Shown one piece after another: positions 54,129-64,000 of a DNA stretch of 64,000 nucleotides. The notes below the pieces were generated by a model that saw only the letters and a list, made by a program, of their open reading frames with translations, was not told the origin of the DNA and did not search any database. A program made the translations under genes and the position numbers. The stretch comes from Odontesthes bonariensis (lineage: Eukaryota; Chordata; Actinopteri; Atheriniformes; Atherinopsidae). Location: the NCBI RefSeq assembly GCF_027942865.1, contig NC_134523.1:248001-312000 (forward strand), given 5' to 3'. The first letter of the stretch is position 1, and each line of letters begins with the position of its first letter.

Positions 54129-57116
54129 ACATACTGCATACTGCATACTACATACTGCATACTGCATACTGCATACTATATACTGCATACTGCATACTAC
54201 ATACTGCATACTGCATACTACATACTGCATACTGCATACTATATACTGCATACTGCATACTACATACTGCATACTGCATACTACATACTGCATACTGCAT
54301 GCTACATACTGCATACTGCATACTGCATACTACATACTACATACTACATGCTACATGCTACATGCTACATGCTACATACTGCATACTGCATACTATATAC
54401 TGCATACTGCATGCTACATACTGCATACTGCATACTGCATACTACATACTACATACTACATGCTACATGCTACATGCTACATGCTACATACTACATACTG
54501 CATACTGCATACTATATACTGCATACTGCATACTACATACTGCATACTACATACTACATACTGCATACTGCATACTGCATACTACATACTGCATACTGCA
54601 TACTACATACTACATACTGCATACTGCATGCTACATACTACATACTGCATACTGCATACTACATACTGCATACTGCATACTACATACTACATACTGCATA
54701 CTACATACTGCATACTACATACTACATACTACATACTGCATACTACATACTGCATGCTACATACTGCATGCTACATACTGCATACTACATACTGCATACT
54801 ACATACTGCATGCTACATACTGCATACTACATACTGCATACTACATACTGCATACTACATACTACATACTACATACTGCATGCTACATACTGCATACTAC
54901 ATACTGCATGCTACATACTGCATGCTACATACTGCATGCTACATACTGCATGCTACATACTGCATGCTACATACTGCATACTACATACTACATACTGCAT
55001 ACTGCATACTACATACTGCATACTACATACTACATACTACATACTGCATACTACATACTGCATGCTACATACTGCATACTACATACTACATACTACATAC
55101 TACATACTGCATACTACATACTACATACTGCATACTACATACTGCATACTACATACTGCATGCTACATACTGCATGCTACATACTGCATACTACATACTA
55201 CATACTACATACTGCATACTGCATGCTACATACTACATACTGCATGCTACATACTACATACTACATACTGCATGCTACATACTGCATACTACATACTGCA
55301 TACTACATACTACATGCTACATACTGCATACTACATACTGCATACTACATACTGCATACTACATACTGCATACTACATACTGCATACTACATACTACATA
55401 CTACATACTGCATACTGCATACTACATACTACATACTACATACTACATACTGCATGCTACATACTGCATACTACATACTACATACTACATACTGCATACT
55501 ACATACTACATACTACATACTACATACTGCATACTACATACTACATACTGCATACTGCATACTGCATACTACATACTGCATACTACATACTGCATACTAC
55601 ATACTGCATACTGCATACTGCATGCTACATACTGCATACTACATACTGCATACTACATACTGCATACTGCATACTGCATGCTACATACTGCATACTACAT
55701 ACTGCATACTACATACTGCATACTACATACTGCATACTGCATACTACATGCTGCATACTACATGCTGCATACTGCATACTACATACTGCATACTACATAT
55801 TGCATACTACATACTACATACTGCATACTACATACTACATACTGCATACTACATACTGCATGCTACATACTGCATACTGCATACTACATACTGCATGCTA
55901 CATACTGCATACTACATACTGCATACTACATACTACATACTGCATACTACATACTGCATGCTACATACTGCATACTACATACTGCATGCTACATGCTACA
56001 TACTGCATACTACATACTACATACTGCATACTGCATACTACATACTGCATGCTACATACTGCATGCTACATACTACATACTACATACTGCATGCTACATG
56101 CTACATACTGCATACTACATACTGCATACTGCATACTACATACTACATACTACATACTGCATGCTACATACTACATACTGCATACTGCATACTACATACT
56201 GCATACTGCATACTGCATACTACATACTGCATACTACATACTGCATACTGCATACTACATACTGCATACTGCATACTACATACTACATACTGCATACTAC
56301 ATACTGCATACTACATACTACATACTGCATACTACATACTACATACTACATACTGCATACTACATACTGCATACTACCTACTGCATACTGCATACTACAT
56401 ACTGCATACTACCTACTGCATACTGCATACTACATACTACATACTGCATACTGCATACTACATACTGCATACTACATACTGCATACTGCATACTTCCATA
56501 CTGCATACTACATACTACATACTACATACTACATACTCATCGATCAGACAGTATGCAGAGCGTTTACCCACAATGCATTTCGCTCCTGCCCGAGCTGAAA
56601 TCAGCCGGCCTGAAGCTGATTTCTCTTAAGCTCTAAACTCTGTAAACTTTAGCAACATTTGAAACATTTTCAGGCGAGAAAGTAGTCGTTTAGATCCCCA
56701 ACGTGTTGAAAACCTGACAAAATACCGGCTATTTACAATTTTATTCCCACGAATTCGGCGCTACTAAAGCTAGCCGCAGTGAGCTAACGCACTTCCTGTT
56801 ATTTTCACAAAATAAAATACCCGTTGCCTTTTATCATAGGGAAATCCATTACCATACAATTGGTGCTTTTGTTTTGAAAACAGGAAGTGAACCTACCCTC
56901 GTTGTAGCTAGCTTGAAACTGCCGTTTTGACAGGAAATGACGATCGGCGACGTCACGTTGCGTTGCATCTTGGGTAGTTTGAGTATGAGTAGTAACCTCA
57001 TGATGCATACCCAACATTTAGAGAATCTAGTATGCATCCGGGAACTTCTCGCTTACTCAAACTCGCACACTAACTCAGAAAGATAGTAGGAGAAGTATGC
57101 AGTTTGAAACACAGCC
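53889..57116 (+). mobile_element. MITE family 'GGCTGTGTTCGAAAC', copy 3, inflated by a heptamer array
   Basis: Left end CCTGTGTTCGAAACTGCATA, right end ...GCAGTTTGAAACACAGCC. From CATCGATCAGAC (56538) to the right end it is collinear with copy 1 (2257-2842). Between left end and that point copy 1 has about 30 bp of seed, while here there are about 2.6 kb. Target repeat imperfect (TTT/ATT). Confidence 0.85.
53905..56535 (+). repeat. TACTRCA heptamer satellite (about 375 units)
   Basis: 7-bp units TACTGCA and TACTACA with TGCTACA, TACTATA and rare TGCTGCA, TACCTACT variants. Because 7 is not a multiple of 3 and no unit phase gives a stop on this strand, all three forward frames stay open for 760-900 codons with the same heptapeptide; this is a by-product, not a gene. 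Confidence 0.97.
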
Positions 57117-57333
57117 ATTATAACTGGTAAAAACCAGCCTGCCTGTATCATTTGTGCGACTCTCAAACCCCTGAGGGACACAACGTCCTTGTTCCCTGAT
57201 GTTTTAAAGCTCCGTGTCGGTCCTGTGATACCAAAGTTACCGTCTGCACGTTTTCCTGCAGGATCTGCCGCCGCCGGCCCGCAGCTGAAGGTGTGAGAGG
57301 AGATGGTGGATGTCTGACGCCCACTGAACCAGG

Positions 57334-58923
57334 ATGGAGCCTGTGAGAAGAGACATGGAGCTGCTCAGTAACAGCATGGCGACCTACGCTCACGTCAAAG
57401 GTCAGTATCTGTTACTGAGGTCCCCAACATGGGGCCCGGGACCCCTCAGCAGGTCACGAGATGAGTCTGTGGGGCCGCACGAGGAAGAAAAACCCGCCTT
57501 TTAAATGCTGAACTGTTTATTATTCTCAGGTTTTGTATGGATGAAATTCTTAAACGTCACTGAGCTGCTCGTGTAAAACAGGCTGAAAATCCACCACCAG
57601 AAAAAAGACAAGTTTTATTTGAATTAAACTCCCAAATTAAGGTGTCTTCCTAAATTTATAAAGTTTACAAATGAGGAAGTGAATTAAATCAAACGCTGTA
57701 TCAGTCATATCGTTAGCTCGTGCAGCTAACAGGAAGTGTTTGTCTGTGACCTCAGACGCCCTGATATATGCTCCCAGGAACAGGAAGAAGGAGTTTTACA
57801 CCTCAGACGCCCTGATATATGCTCCCAGGAACAGGAAGAAGGAGTTTTACACCTCAGACACCCTGATATATGCTCCTAGGAACAGGAAGAAGGAGTTTTA
57901 CATCTCAGACGCCCTGATATATGCTCCCAGGAACAGGAAGAAGGAGTTTTACACCTCAGACACCCTGATATATGCTCCCAGGAACAGGAAGGAGTTTTAC
58001 ACCTCAGACGCCCTGATATATGCTCCCAGGAACAGGAAGAAGGAGTTTTACACCTCAGACACCCTGATATATGCTCCCAGGAACAGGAAGAAGGAGTTTT
58101 ACACTTCAGACGCCCTGATATATGCTCCCAGGAACAGGAAGAAGGAGTTTTACACCTCAGACGCCCTGATATATGCTCCCAGGAACAGGAAGAAGGAGTT
58201 TTACATCTCAGACGCCCTGATATATGCTCCCAGGAACAGGAAGAAGGAGTTTAACACCTCAGACGCCCTGATATATGCTCCCAGGAACAGGAAGAAGGAG
58301 TTTTACACCTCAGACGCCCTGATATATGCTCCCAGGAACAGGAAGAAGGAGTTTTACACCTCAGACGCCCTGATATATGCTCCCAGGAACAGGAAGAAGG
58401 AGTTTTACACCTCAGACGCCCTGATATATGCTCCCAGGAGCAGAAAGAAGGAGTTTACACAATATGTCCTGTTACAGTGTAAAATAGTTATTTTGTCTCT
58501 TGCTGTTTTTCAGATAATCCGGAGAGCTTCGCCCTGTACTTCATGATGGGCGTCTGCTTCGGGCTGCTCATGGCGCTCTGCCTGCTGGTGCTCAGCATCG
58601 CCTGCAGGACTCGCCGCCACAGCAGACCCCCTCCGTCCCCCGAGAGGAGGCAGCTGAAGGAGTCCAGTGAGGAGGAGGATGAGGAGGACGATGAGGAAGA
58701 AGGGCAGGAGGTCCCCAGGGTGACGGTGGGTTCCCCGGGCGATGGCGGCAGCCCGTCCAACGGCACGCTGAGGAGCCTGAACGTGTTCGCGTCGGTGGAG
58801 GAGCTGGAGAAGGCGCGGCGCCTGGAGGAGCGGGAACGGATCGTCCGGGAGATCTGGAGGAACGGGCAGCCGGACATCCTGGTGACGGGCACGGGCACGA
58901 TCGGACGGGTGCACTACCAATAA
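57334..58923 (+). CDS. eva1b: Eva-1 homolog B (FAM176 family)
   Basis: Two coding exons: 57334-57400 (22 codons + 1 nt, donor GTCAGT) and 58514-58923 (acceptor TTTTTCAG), giving 158 residues. The coding start lies in an exon beginning at 57262. N-terminus MEPVRRDMELLSNSMATYAH matches EVA1B; NPESFALYF leads into one hydrophobic transmembrane helix (about residues 28-53), then a basic stop-transfer RTRRH, an acidic run (EEEDEEDDEEEG) and the conserved C-terminus with NVFASVEELEKARRLEERER and REIWRNGQPD, ending GRVHYQ. EVA1/FAM176 proteins are single-pass membrane proteins; EVA1B has no assigned enzymatic activity. Orientation relative to lsm10 and thrap3 matches mammals. The 1.1-kb intron is two-thirds minisatellite. 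Confidence 0.95.
57751..58461 (+). repeat. 51-bp minisatellite in eva1b intron, 14 copies
   Basis: Unit begins CAGACGCCCTGATATATGCT and continues with CCCAGGAACAGGAAGAAGGAG; one unit lacks 3 bp and the last has AGCAGAAAG. Since 51 is a multiple of 3, an in-frame open stretch of 268 codons runs through it (DALIYAPRNRKKEFYTS units) up to the true exon. Confidence 0.95.
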
Positions 58924-59271
58924 CAGGCCCGTGCACACCAACAGACCCGTGCACACCAACAGACCCGTGCACGTTCACCTGGCCGGTGTTAAAATGAAGG
59001 AATTAATGAGGCGAAGCTGGTGGTCGAACCAGAAAACTGACAAAAACTGCCATGAAGCACAAAACTGAACCAAAGAAACCCAACAGGGACTCATTTATAA
59101 CAGCATCTGTCTGGTTCTGGGACCAAAACATCCTGAACTCAAAACAGATGCCAAAGGGTCTCAGTTTAAGGTCGGTTCTGATAAAAAGCTGAAGGTAATC
59201 TGTTGTTAAGATAAATTCTGATGTTTTTAATCTCCACTTTTCATTTAGAAAGAAAAAGATGAACTCAGGAA

Positions 59272-59277
59272 AATAAA
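59272..59277 (+). terminator. eva1b: eva1b polyadenylation signal (candidate)
   Basis: AATAAA 349 bp after the stop; further AATAAA at about 59845 is an alternative. Confidence 0.5.
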
Positions 59278-59280
59278 AGT

Positions 59281-61504
59281 TAAACATTAAACCTGTGATG
59301 AGGAATCAGGTTGTTTTGTTCATTTGGAAATAATGAATCAATTATTATTAATTATTAACCAGATAATATCTTGTCTGGAAAAGATAAGCTTTAATAACGT
59401 GTCTGATCGTCCTCATTTATTTAGGATAACTTTGATCTTTTGAAGAAGAAAATCTGAATAATGACCGAAATAAAACGATTAAATCTAAAATAAACACCAG
59501 AAGCTGAGAGTCAAAGCAGCAGTGAGAAACAGTTACTGCCCCCTGGTGTTCGGGTGGGAAACTGCAGCCATCTGAGAGCGTCAGCGGTTAAATCTGCTGA
59601 GGAGAAGAAAAAACTTTGTTCTTCTTCATGTTTATTCCTGTTTTCTGCTTTCATTCGTCCTGAACTCTTTTTGCTCTTCTTCATGTTTTCACAAACCGTT
59701 CATTCCGGGGTCATAAAAACTCAACATTTCTCTTTTATCGTTTAGACGTAAAACAAAAATACCACTTTGGCATTTAGGACAGACGAGAGATGTAAGATGT
59801 ATGCACATGTACCGGGTGTGAATGTTTGTTTCTGAATGCCAGTAATAAATAACTAAATAAAAACTCAACATTTCATTCAGCGAACTCATATTTTTCACAG
59901 GTCTTTGTCACTGTTACACACGGTGATCATCAGCCGCTGGGAAACCATGTGACCTGGAAAAAATACCACGAAGAAGAAGCCCGAAACGTTCACCGACCCA
60001 GAGGTCCGGTGATCCGGGACCAGCTCCAGAAAGGTGTTGAACAGATGTTCAAACAGATGTTTAAAGGAAATCCATCGTTATAAACAGCAGAAATAAACTT
60101 TATTCTAAAACAGCTCAAAGCAAAGTTAAAAATGAAGAATTTAAACCGTTAAATCAGACAGAAAAATGTTGAATTATTTTACCGTTTTAAGGATTATACT
60201 GTTTATATCTTCTTATGTTAGAATTGATTTGATATTGGACCGACTCGGTCCAGCTTCATCTGTATTAATCTGTTATTTAAGTAATAAACCATCAGTGGGT
60301 CGTTGGTTCTGTGTCAGGTGAAGACTGAAGACGGTTGTTTAAATGTTGTTACTCTGCTGCAGAGGAGGAGAAATGTTCAGTAATAGTGACTTTTTAACAA
60401 TTTGACATAATTTTCTGAGGACTGAGATACCAAAATAATCCTTTCCTGGCTCTCTTGGGGCAAGAGAGAGAAGAGCTTCCCTGTTGCGGTCCATTAAATC
60501 TGTGGGTAAACATTTACAAACCTGGAGCCTAAACTGAGGGCAAAGAGCCCGATGGAGCCTCACAGAGCTCCATCTCTTTCCCCACTAAACGGGCTGAGAA
60601 ACACAGCCGGAGGAAGTTCAACCGTTCCATAAGAAGCATCAATCGCTGTCTGATCTCAGCTCAGTTTCCCACAGAAACTTTGACCCCCTCACTTCCTGTT
60701 CCCACCCGTTAAAGATGCGCCGTTTGGGTTCGTTATCAGGCCCCTCTCTGAGGAACCAGCTGACCCTGGAACATCCCATAGTTCTGCTTCTATAGGCCCA
60801 GCCTGCTGGGGCAGCTCCCATGATGCACCTCTCCATGTACATGTGACATCATTGTTGTCATTAACTCATGTTTCTCTCTCTCAGCAGGTGTCTCTGGCCT
60901 GGTGTTACGCTGCTTGTTGTCCCCTCTCTCCTGTCCTCTCAGCCCCAGTTGGGCCAGGCAGATGGTTCCTGGTTCTGGTTCTGATGCTTTCTTCCTGGTT
61001 CTGGTTCTGATGGTTTCTTCCTGACATTTGTTGTTATTTGAAGCTTCATACATAAAAGTGAGCCGATACTCAGAATAATCTCAGTCTACAGAGGGAATAT
61101 ATTGTTTCACAGATTTTGTGTGGAGTCAAACAGGAAGTGCACATCTGTGTCCTGGTTTTGGGTCCGATCCATTCCAGCTGTGGTGTTCACAGTCACCGCA
61201 GTAACCAGGTTTCTGATCCTGTGACGCTCACACAGCTGGAGCAGGTGTTTACATACCACAGCATCCTGGTTTCCATCGGGACTCGGGCTGAACGAGAAGA
61301 ACTCCTGCCGGGACGTCCCGTTGATCGGATTCTGGACGCAACGTTCAGCCGAGCAACAGAAAACGAGTTTTCCTCTGACACACGGAACACTTCAGACATT
61401 CCTCTGAGTTTTCCCCTGAAAGTGAATCAGGTTAGGAGTTTAATGAGCACCCCGAAGACGTGCGCAGCCTTTAAAAAGTGACGGAAGGACCACAGAAATG
61501 CCCC
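59281..61504. other. eva1b-thrap3 intergenic region
   Basis: No gene recognised; SH3D21, which lies here in mammals, is not seen. 60870-61030 (CAGCCCCAGTTGGGCCAGGC, repeated CCTGGTTCTGGTTCTGATG) looks like a degenerate teleost interspersed repeat. Other short open frames lack domain signals. Confidence 0.4.
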
Positions 61505-61848
61505 GAATTAAAGAAAATTTATTGAAAATTAAAAGACAGTAAAGTTCAAAGCTTGACAGTAAAAAAGTTTCAGATCAAACAGAAACGAGTCTGTTGGGTA
61601 CATGCAGAGCGGGACGAAGCAGCACAGTGAGATTCAGACCGGTTCTACCCTCAGGTTCTGCTTCTGACTGGGTTTACATTTATTTAGCTCCAACTCCCTA
61701 CGAGTGTTAGCTTCTCGTTCAAACTATTTTCTTTATTCTATTTAAACACATTTTTTTTTAAACTAAACTAAAACAGACATGAGGCAGAAAACTGAAAAAT
61801 AATCGGAGCCGGTTCGGTGCCGATCGTTTTAAACTGAGAACAGAGACT

Positions 61849-61888
<40 letters not shown>

Positions 61889-62379
61889 AGGTGGTACTGT
61901 ATGAGCAGGTGACACACATGGGACTGACGCTCATGTCGGATCGTGGCTGCTGATTGGTCCCATGGAGCGCGGTGTGACTCAGACGCTTTAACAACAGAAG
62001 AAGAAACAACATGACCAGATGCCTCCAGCACGCCCCCCAGGTGCACGCCCACCAGGTGCAGGCCCCCCAGGTGCAGGCCCCCCAGGTGCAGGCCCCCCAG
62101 GTGCAGGCCCCCCAGGTGCACACCCGCAGGTGCACACCCGCAGGTGCACGCCCCCCACGTGCACGTCCCTTCTCCTCTAAGGCACAGGTGCTTTCGCTCC
62201 GGGTTCCGCAGCGCAGACGTACCTTTGAACTGGTCGTTTCTCCTTAAAAAGACATAAAACATAAAACATGGCCGCCCGTCCTCCCCGCTTCCCCCCGCCC
62301 GGAGGACATTTTAACCGTTAAACGATGAGATGACGTAGAAGGTGGAGACGGAGACGTGAACCCTTCCTCGCCGGCGGGC
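61505..62379 (-). terminator. thrap3: thrap3 3' UTR with poly(A) signal
   Basis: On the minus strand AATAAA lies at 61518-61523, about 860 bp after the stop at 62380, with no other gene between. The UTR includes a (CA)n tract (61851-61884) and a GGTGCAGGCCCCCCAG minisatellite (62038-62122, about six 16-bp units). Confidence 0.6.
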
Positions 62380-62607
62380 TCACTGCTTGGGGGCGGAGAC
62401 GTCCGCGGCGCTCTTGGCTTCTTTATGCTCCACCTCCAGGCCGTCGTCCCCCAGCTCGCCCTCCTCGCCACCCTGGAACATGTCGTGGGTCCACTTCGGG
62501 CTGCTGCCCCCCCGCCGGAACATGAAGCGTCCGCGGCGAGCCGGGAACGAGCCCCGGCCTCGGCCCCGGCTGTCGACCCAGGTTTTCTCTCCGTCGCGGT
62601 CGTCGTG
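62380..62607 (-). CDS. thrap3: Thyroid hormone receptor-associated protein 3, last exon
   Basis: Minus strand; acceptor TTTTCCTCCCGCAG at 62608, then 75 codons in phase 0 and TGA (62380-62382). The peptide starts [20 protein letters not shown], continues with an Arg/Gly-rich [18 protein letters not shown] and an acidic [11 protein letters not shown] tail, the C-terminal signature shared by THRAP3 and its paralogue BCLAF1. THRAP3 placed by synteny with eva1b/lsm10/oscp1. It is a nuclear RS-type protein of spliceosome- and TREX-associated complexes and a transcription cofactor. All upstream exons are beyond the right edge; the intron begins at 62608 and holds a MITE with a heptamer array. Confidence 0.85.
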   Translation of the reverse strand, partial: HDDRDGEKTWVDSRGRGRGSFPARRGRFMFRRGGSSPKWTHDMFQGGEEGELGDDGLEVEHKEAKSAADVSAPKQ

Positions 62608-62839
62608 CTGCGGGAGGAAAACGAGCCGAAGCCAAACATTAAAGACGTTTAAACTGACGTTCAGTTCACCGATTTTCTGTTTTTATGTGGATAAAATGAG
62701 AGAAAAACATGAAAAACATCAGAAGAATGGAACAGCTTGTGTTCATGAACTCAGAAAAGGATAAAAAAACATCAGTGATGTCACCACGTACAGATCAGGG
62801 GATTCACTCACTCCCTTCAGAAACTTTGGGTCAGTTAAA

Positions 62840-64000
62840 GGCTGTGTTCCAAACTGCATACTTCTCCTACTAACTTTTTGAGTTAGTATGCGAGTTTGAG
62901 TAAAGTTTAAGTATGTAGTATGCAGTATGTAGTATGCGGTATGCGGTATGCAGTATGCTGTATGTAGTATACAGTATGTAGTATGTAGTATGCAGTATGC
63001 AGTATGTAGTATGCAGTATGTAGTATGTAGTATGCAGCATGTAGTATGCAGCATGTAGTATGTAGTATGCAGTATGTAGTATGCAGTATGTAGTATGCAG
63101 CATGTAGTATGCAGCATGTAGTATGTAGTATGCAGTATGTAGTATGCAGTATGTAGTATGCAGTATGCAGTATGCAGTATGCAGCATGTAGTATGCAGCA
63201 TGTAGTATGTAGTATGCAGTATGCAGTATGCAGTATGTAGTATGCAGCATGTAGTATGCAGCATGTAGTATGTAGTATGCAGTATGTAGTATGCAGTATG
63301 TAGTATGCAGTATGTAGTATGCAGCATGTAGATGTAGTATGTAGTATGCAGTATGCAGTATGTAGTATGCAGCATGTAGTATGCAGCATGTAGTATGTAG
63401 TATGCAGTATGTAGTATGCAGTATGTAGTATGCAGTATGCAGCATGTAGTATGCAGTATGTAATATGCAGTATGTAGTATGCAGCATGTAGTATGTAGTA
63501 TGTAGTATGCAGTATGTAGTATGTAGTATGTAGTATGCAGTATGTAGTATGTAGTATGCAGTATGTAGTATGCAGTATGCAGCATGTAGTATGCAGCATG
63601 TAGTATGCAGCATGTAGTATGTAGTATGTAGTATGCAGTATGTAGTATGTAGTATGCAGTATGTAGTATGCAGTATGCAGCATGTAGTATGCAGTATGTA
63701 ATATGCAGTATGTAGTATGCAGTATGTAGTATGCAGTATGTAGTATGCAGTATGTAGTATGCAGTATGCAGCATGTAGTATGCAGTATGTAGTATGCAGT
63801 ATGCAGCATGTAATATGTAGTATGCAGCATGTAGTATGTAGCATGTAGTATGCAGTATGTAGTATGCAGTATGCAGCATGCAGTATGTAGTTTGTAGTAT
63901 GTAGTATGTAGCATGCAGCATGTAGTATGTAGTATGCAGTATGTAGTATGCAGTATGTAGTATGTAGTATGCACTGTGCAGTATGTAGTTTGTAGTATGT
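62840..64000 (-). mobile_element. MITE family 'GGCTGTGTTCGAAAC', copy 4, heptamer-inflated, runs off window
   Basis: Left end GGCTGTGTTCCAAACTGCAT then CTTCTCCTACTAAC and GAGTTAGTATGCGAGTTTGA, i.e. the seed-distal end of the family in reverse orientation. The interior found in the other copies (GCCGGCTGATTTC etc.) is missing here, and the array starts about 70 bp in. Located in a thrap3 intron. Confidence 0.8.
62911..64000 (-). repeat. TGYAGTA heptamer satellite (complement of TACTRCA)
   Basis: At least 155 units of TGTAGTA/TGCAGTA with frequent TGCAGCA; single break TGTAGATGTAGTA at about 63327 and TGTAATA variants. The array continues past base 64000. Confidence 0.97.

Noticed and set aside
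53887-56636. Three overlapping open frames of 760-900 codons with a seven-residue repeat
   Set aside because: They are the three readings of the same stop-free heptamer array; no promoter, no non-repeat domain, and the array varies between copies of the MITE.
57740-58546. 268-codon repeat protein before the eva1b exon
   Set aside because: Minisatellite inside an intron whose flanking splice sites reconstruct the conserved EVA1B protein without it; kept only as a finding.
62743-63974. Open frames of 320-390 codons on the minus strand
   Set aside because: Same heptamer artefact in the thrap3 intron MITE.

Overview
The window is nuclear DNA of a ray-finned (teleost) fish. Four vertebrate housekeeping genes can be recognised from split, phase-consistent exons: oscp1 (+, 5' end beyond the left edge), lsm10 (+), eva1b (+) and the last exon of thrap3 (-). 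Order and strands match the mammalian block OSCP1-LSM10-(STK40)-EVA1B-(SH3D21)-THRAP3. I see no STK40 between lsm10 and eva1b and no SH3D21 between eva1b and thrap3. A TRIM-family E3 ligase gene broken by a frameshift and a small transposon sits between oscp1 and lsm10. Everything else is transposable elements and tandem repeats of teleost type: hAT, PIF/Harbinger, THAP/P-like, Tc1/mariner-like MITE, tRNA-type SINEs, LINE fragments and DIRS.

Layout. 1-8.7 kb: oscp1 exons 2 onward; the introns hold hAT relics with BED-finger transposase remnants, a MITE with 3-bp target duplications, a LINE reverse-transcriptase relic and a SINE. 9.1-11.3 kb: a LINE RT fragment whose 3' part has expanded into about 58 copies of a 25-bp minisatellite. 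11.4-28 kb: a nested stack of elements (THAP element > hAT > second hAT-like element > Harbinger MITE > DIRS retrotransposon) with a 7,728-bp tandem duplication, so one DIRS copy is complete and the other is cut off inside its RT/RNase H gene. 28-31.7 kb: a MITE holding a SINE, an unrecognised coding exon and a duplicated 125-bp block. 31.8-33.9 kb: broken TRIM gene. 35.1-39.8 kb: lsm10, with THAP and hAT elements in its only intron. 41.6-49.9 kb: a GGAAA tract and a 7.1-kb satellite with 21-bp units passing into 16-bp units. 49.9-59.3 kb: eva1b, with a Harbinger element, a 3.2-kb MITE inflated by a 2.6-kb heptamer array and a 51-bp minisatellite in its introns. 61.5-64 kb: 3' end of thrap3 and another heptamer-inflated MITE running off the window.

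The host genes are unrelated in pathway: OSCP1 (solute transport/cilia-associated), LSM10 (U7 snRNP, histone pre-mRNA 3' processing), EVA1B (single-pass membrane protein), THRAP3 (nuclear mRNA splicing/transcription cofactor). The most unusual feature is how tandem arrays grow out of transposons: the same heptamer seed inside one MITE family stays tiny in two copies and has become kilobase arrays in two others; a LINE and a hAT copy also carry internally amplified units. The complete DIRS copy is notable for a 147-bp inverted terminal repeat, an internal complementary region that spells out both element ends, three open frames and an ATGCTGA overlap between the RT and recombinase frames.
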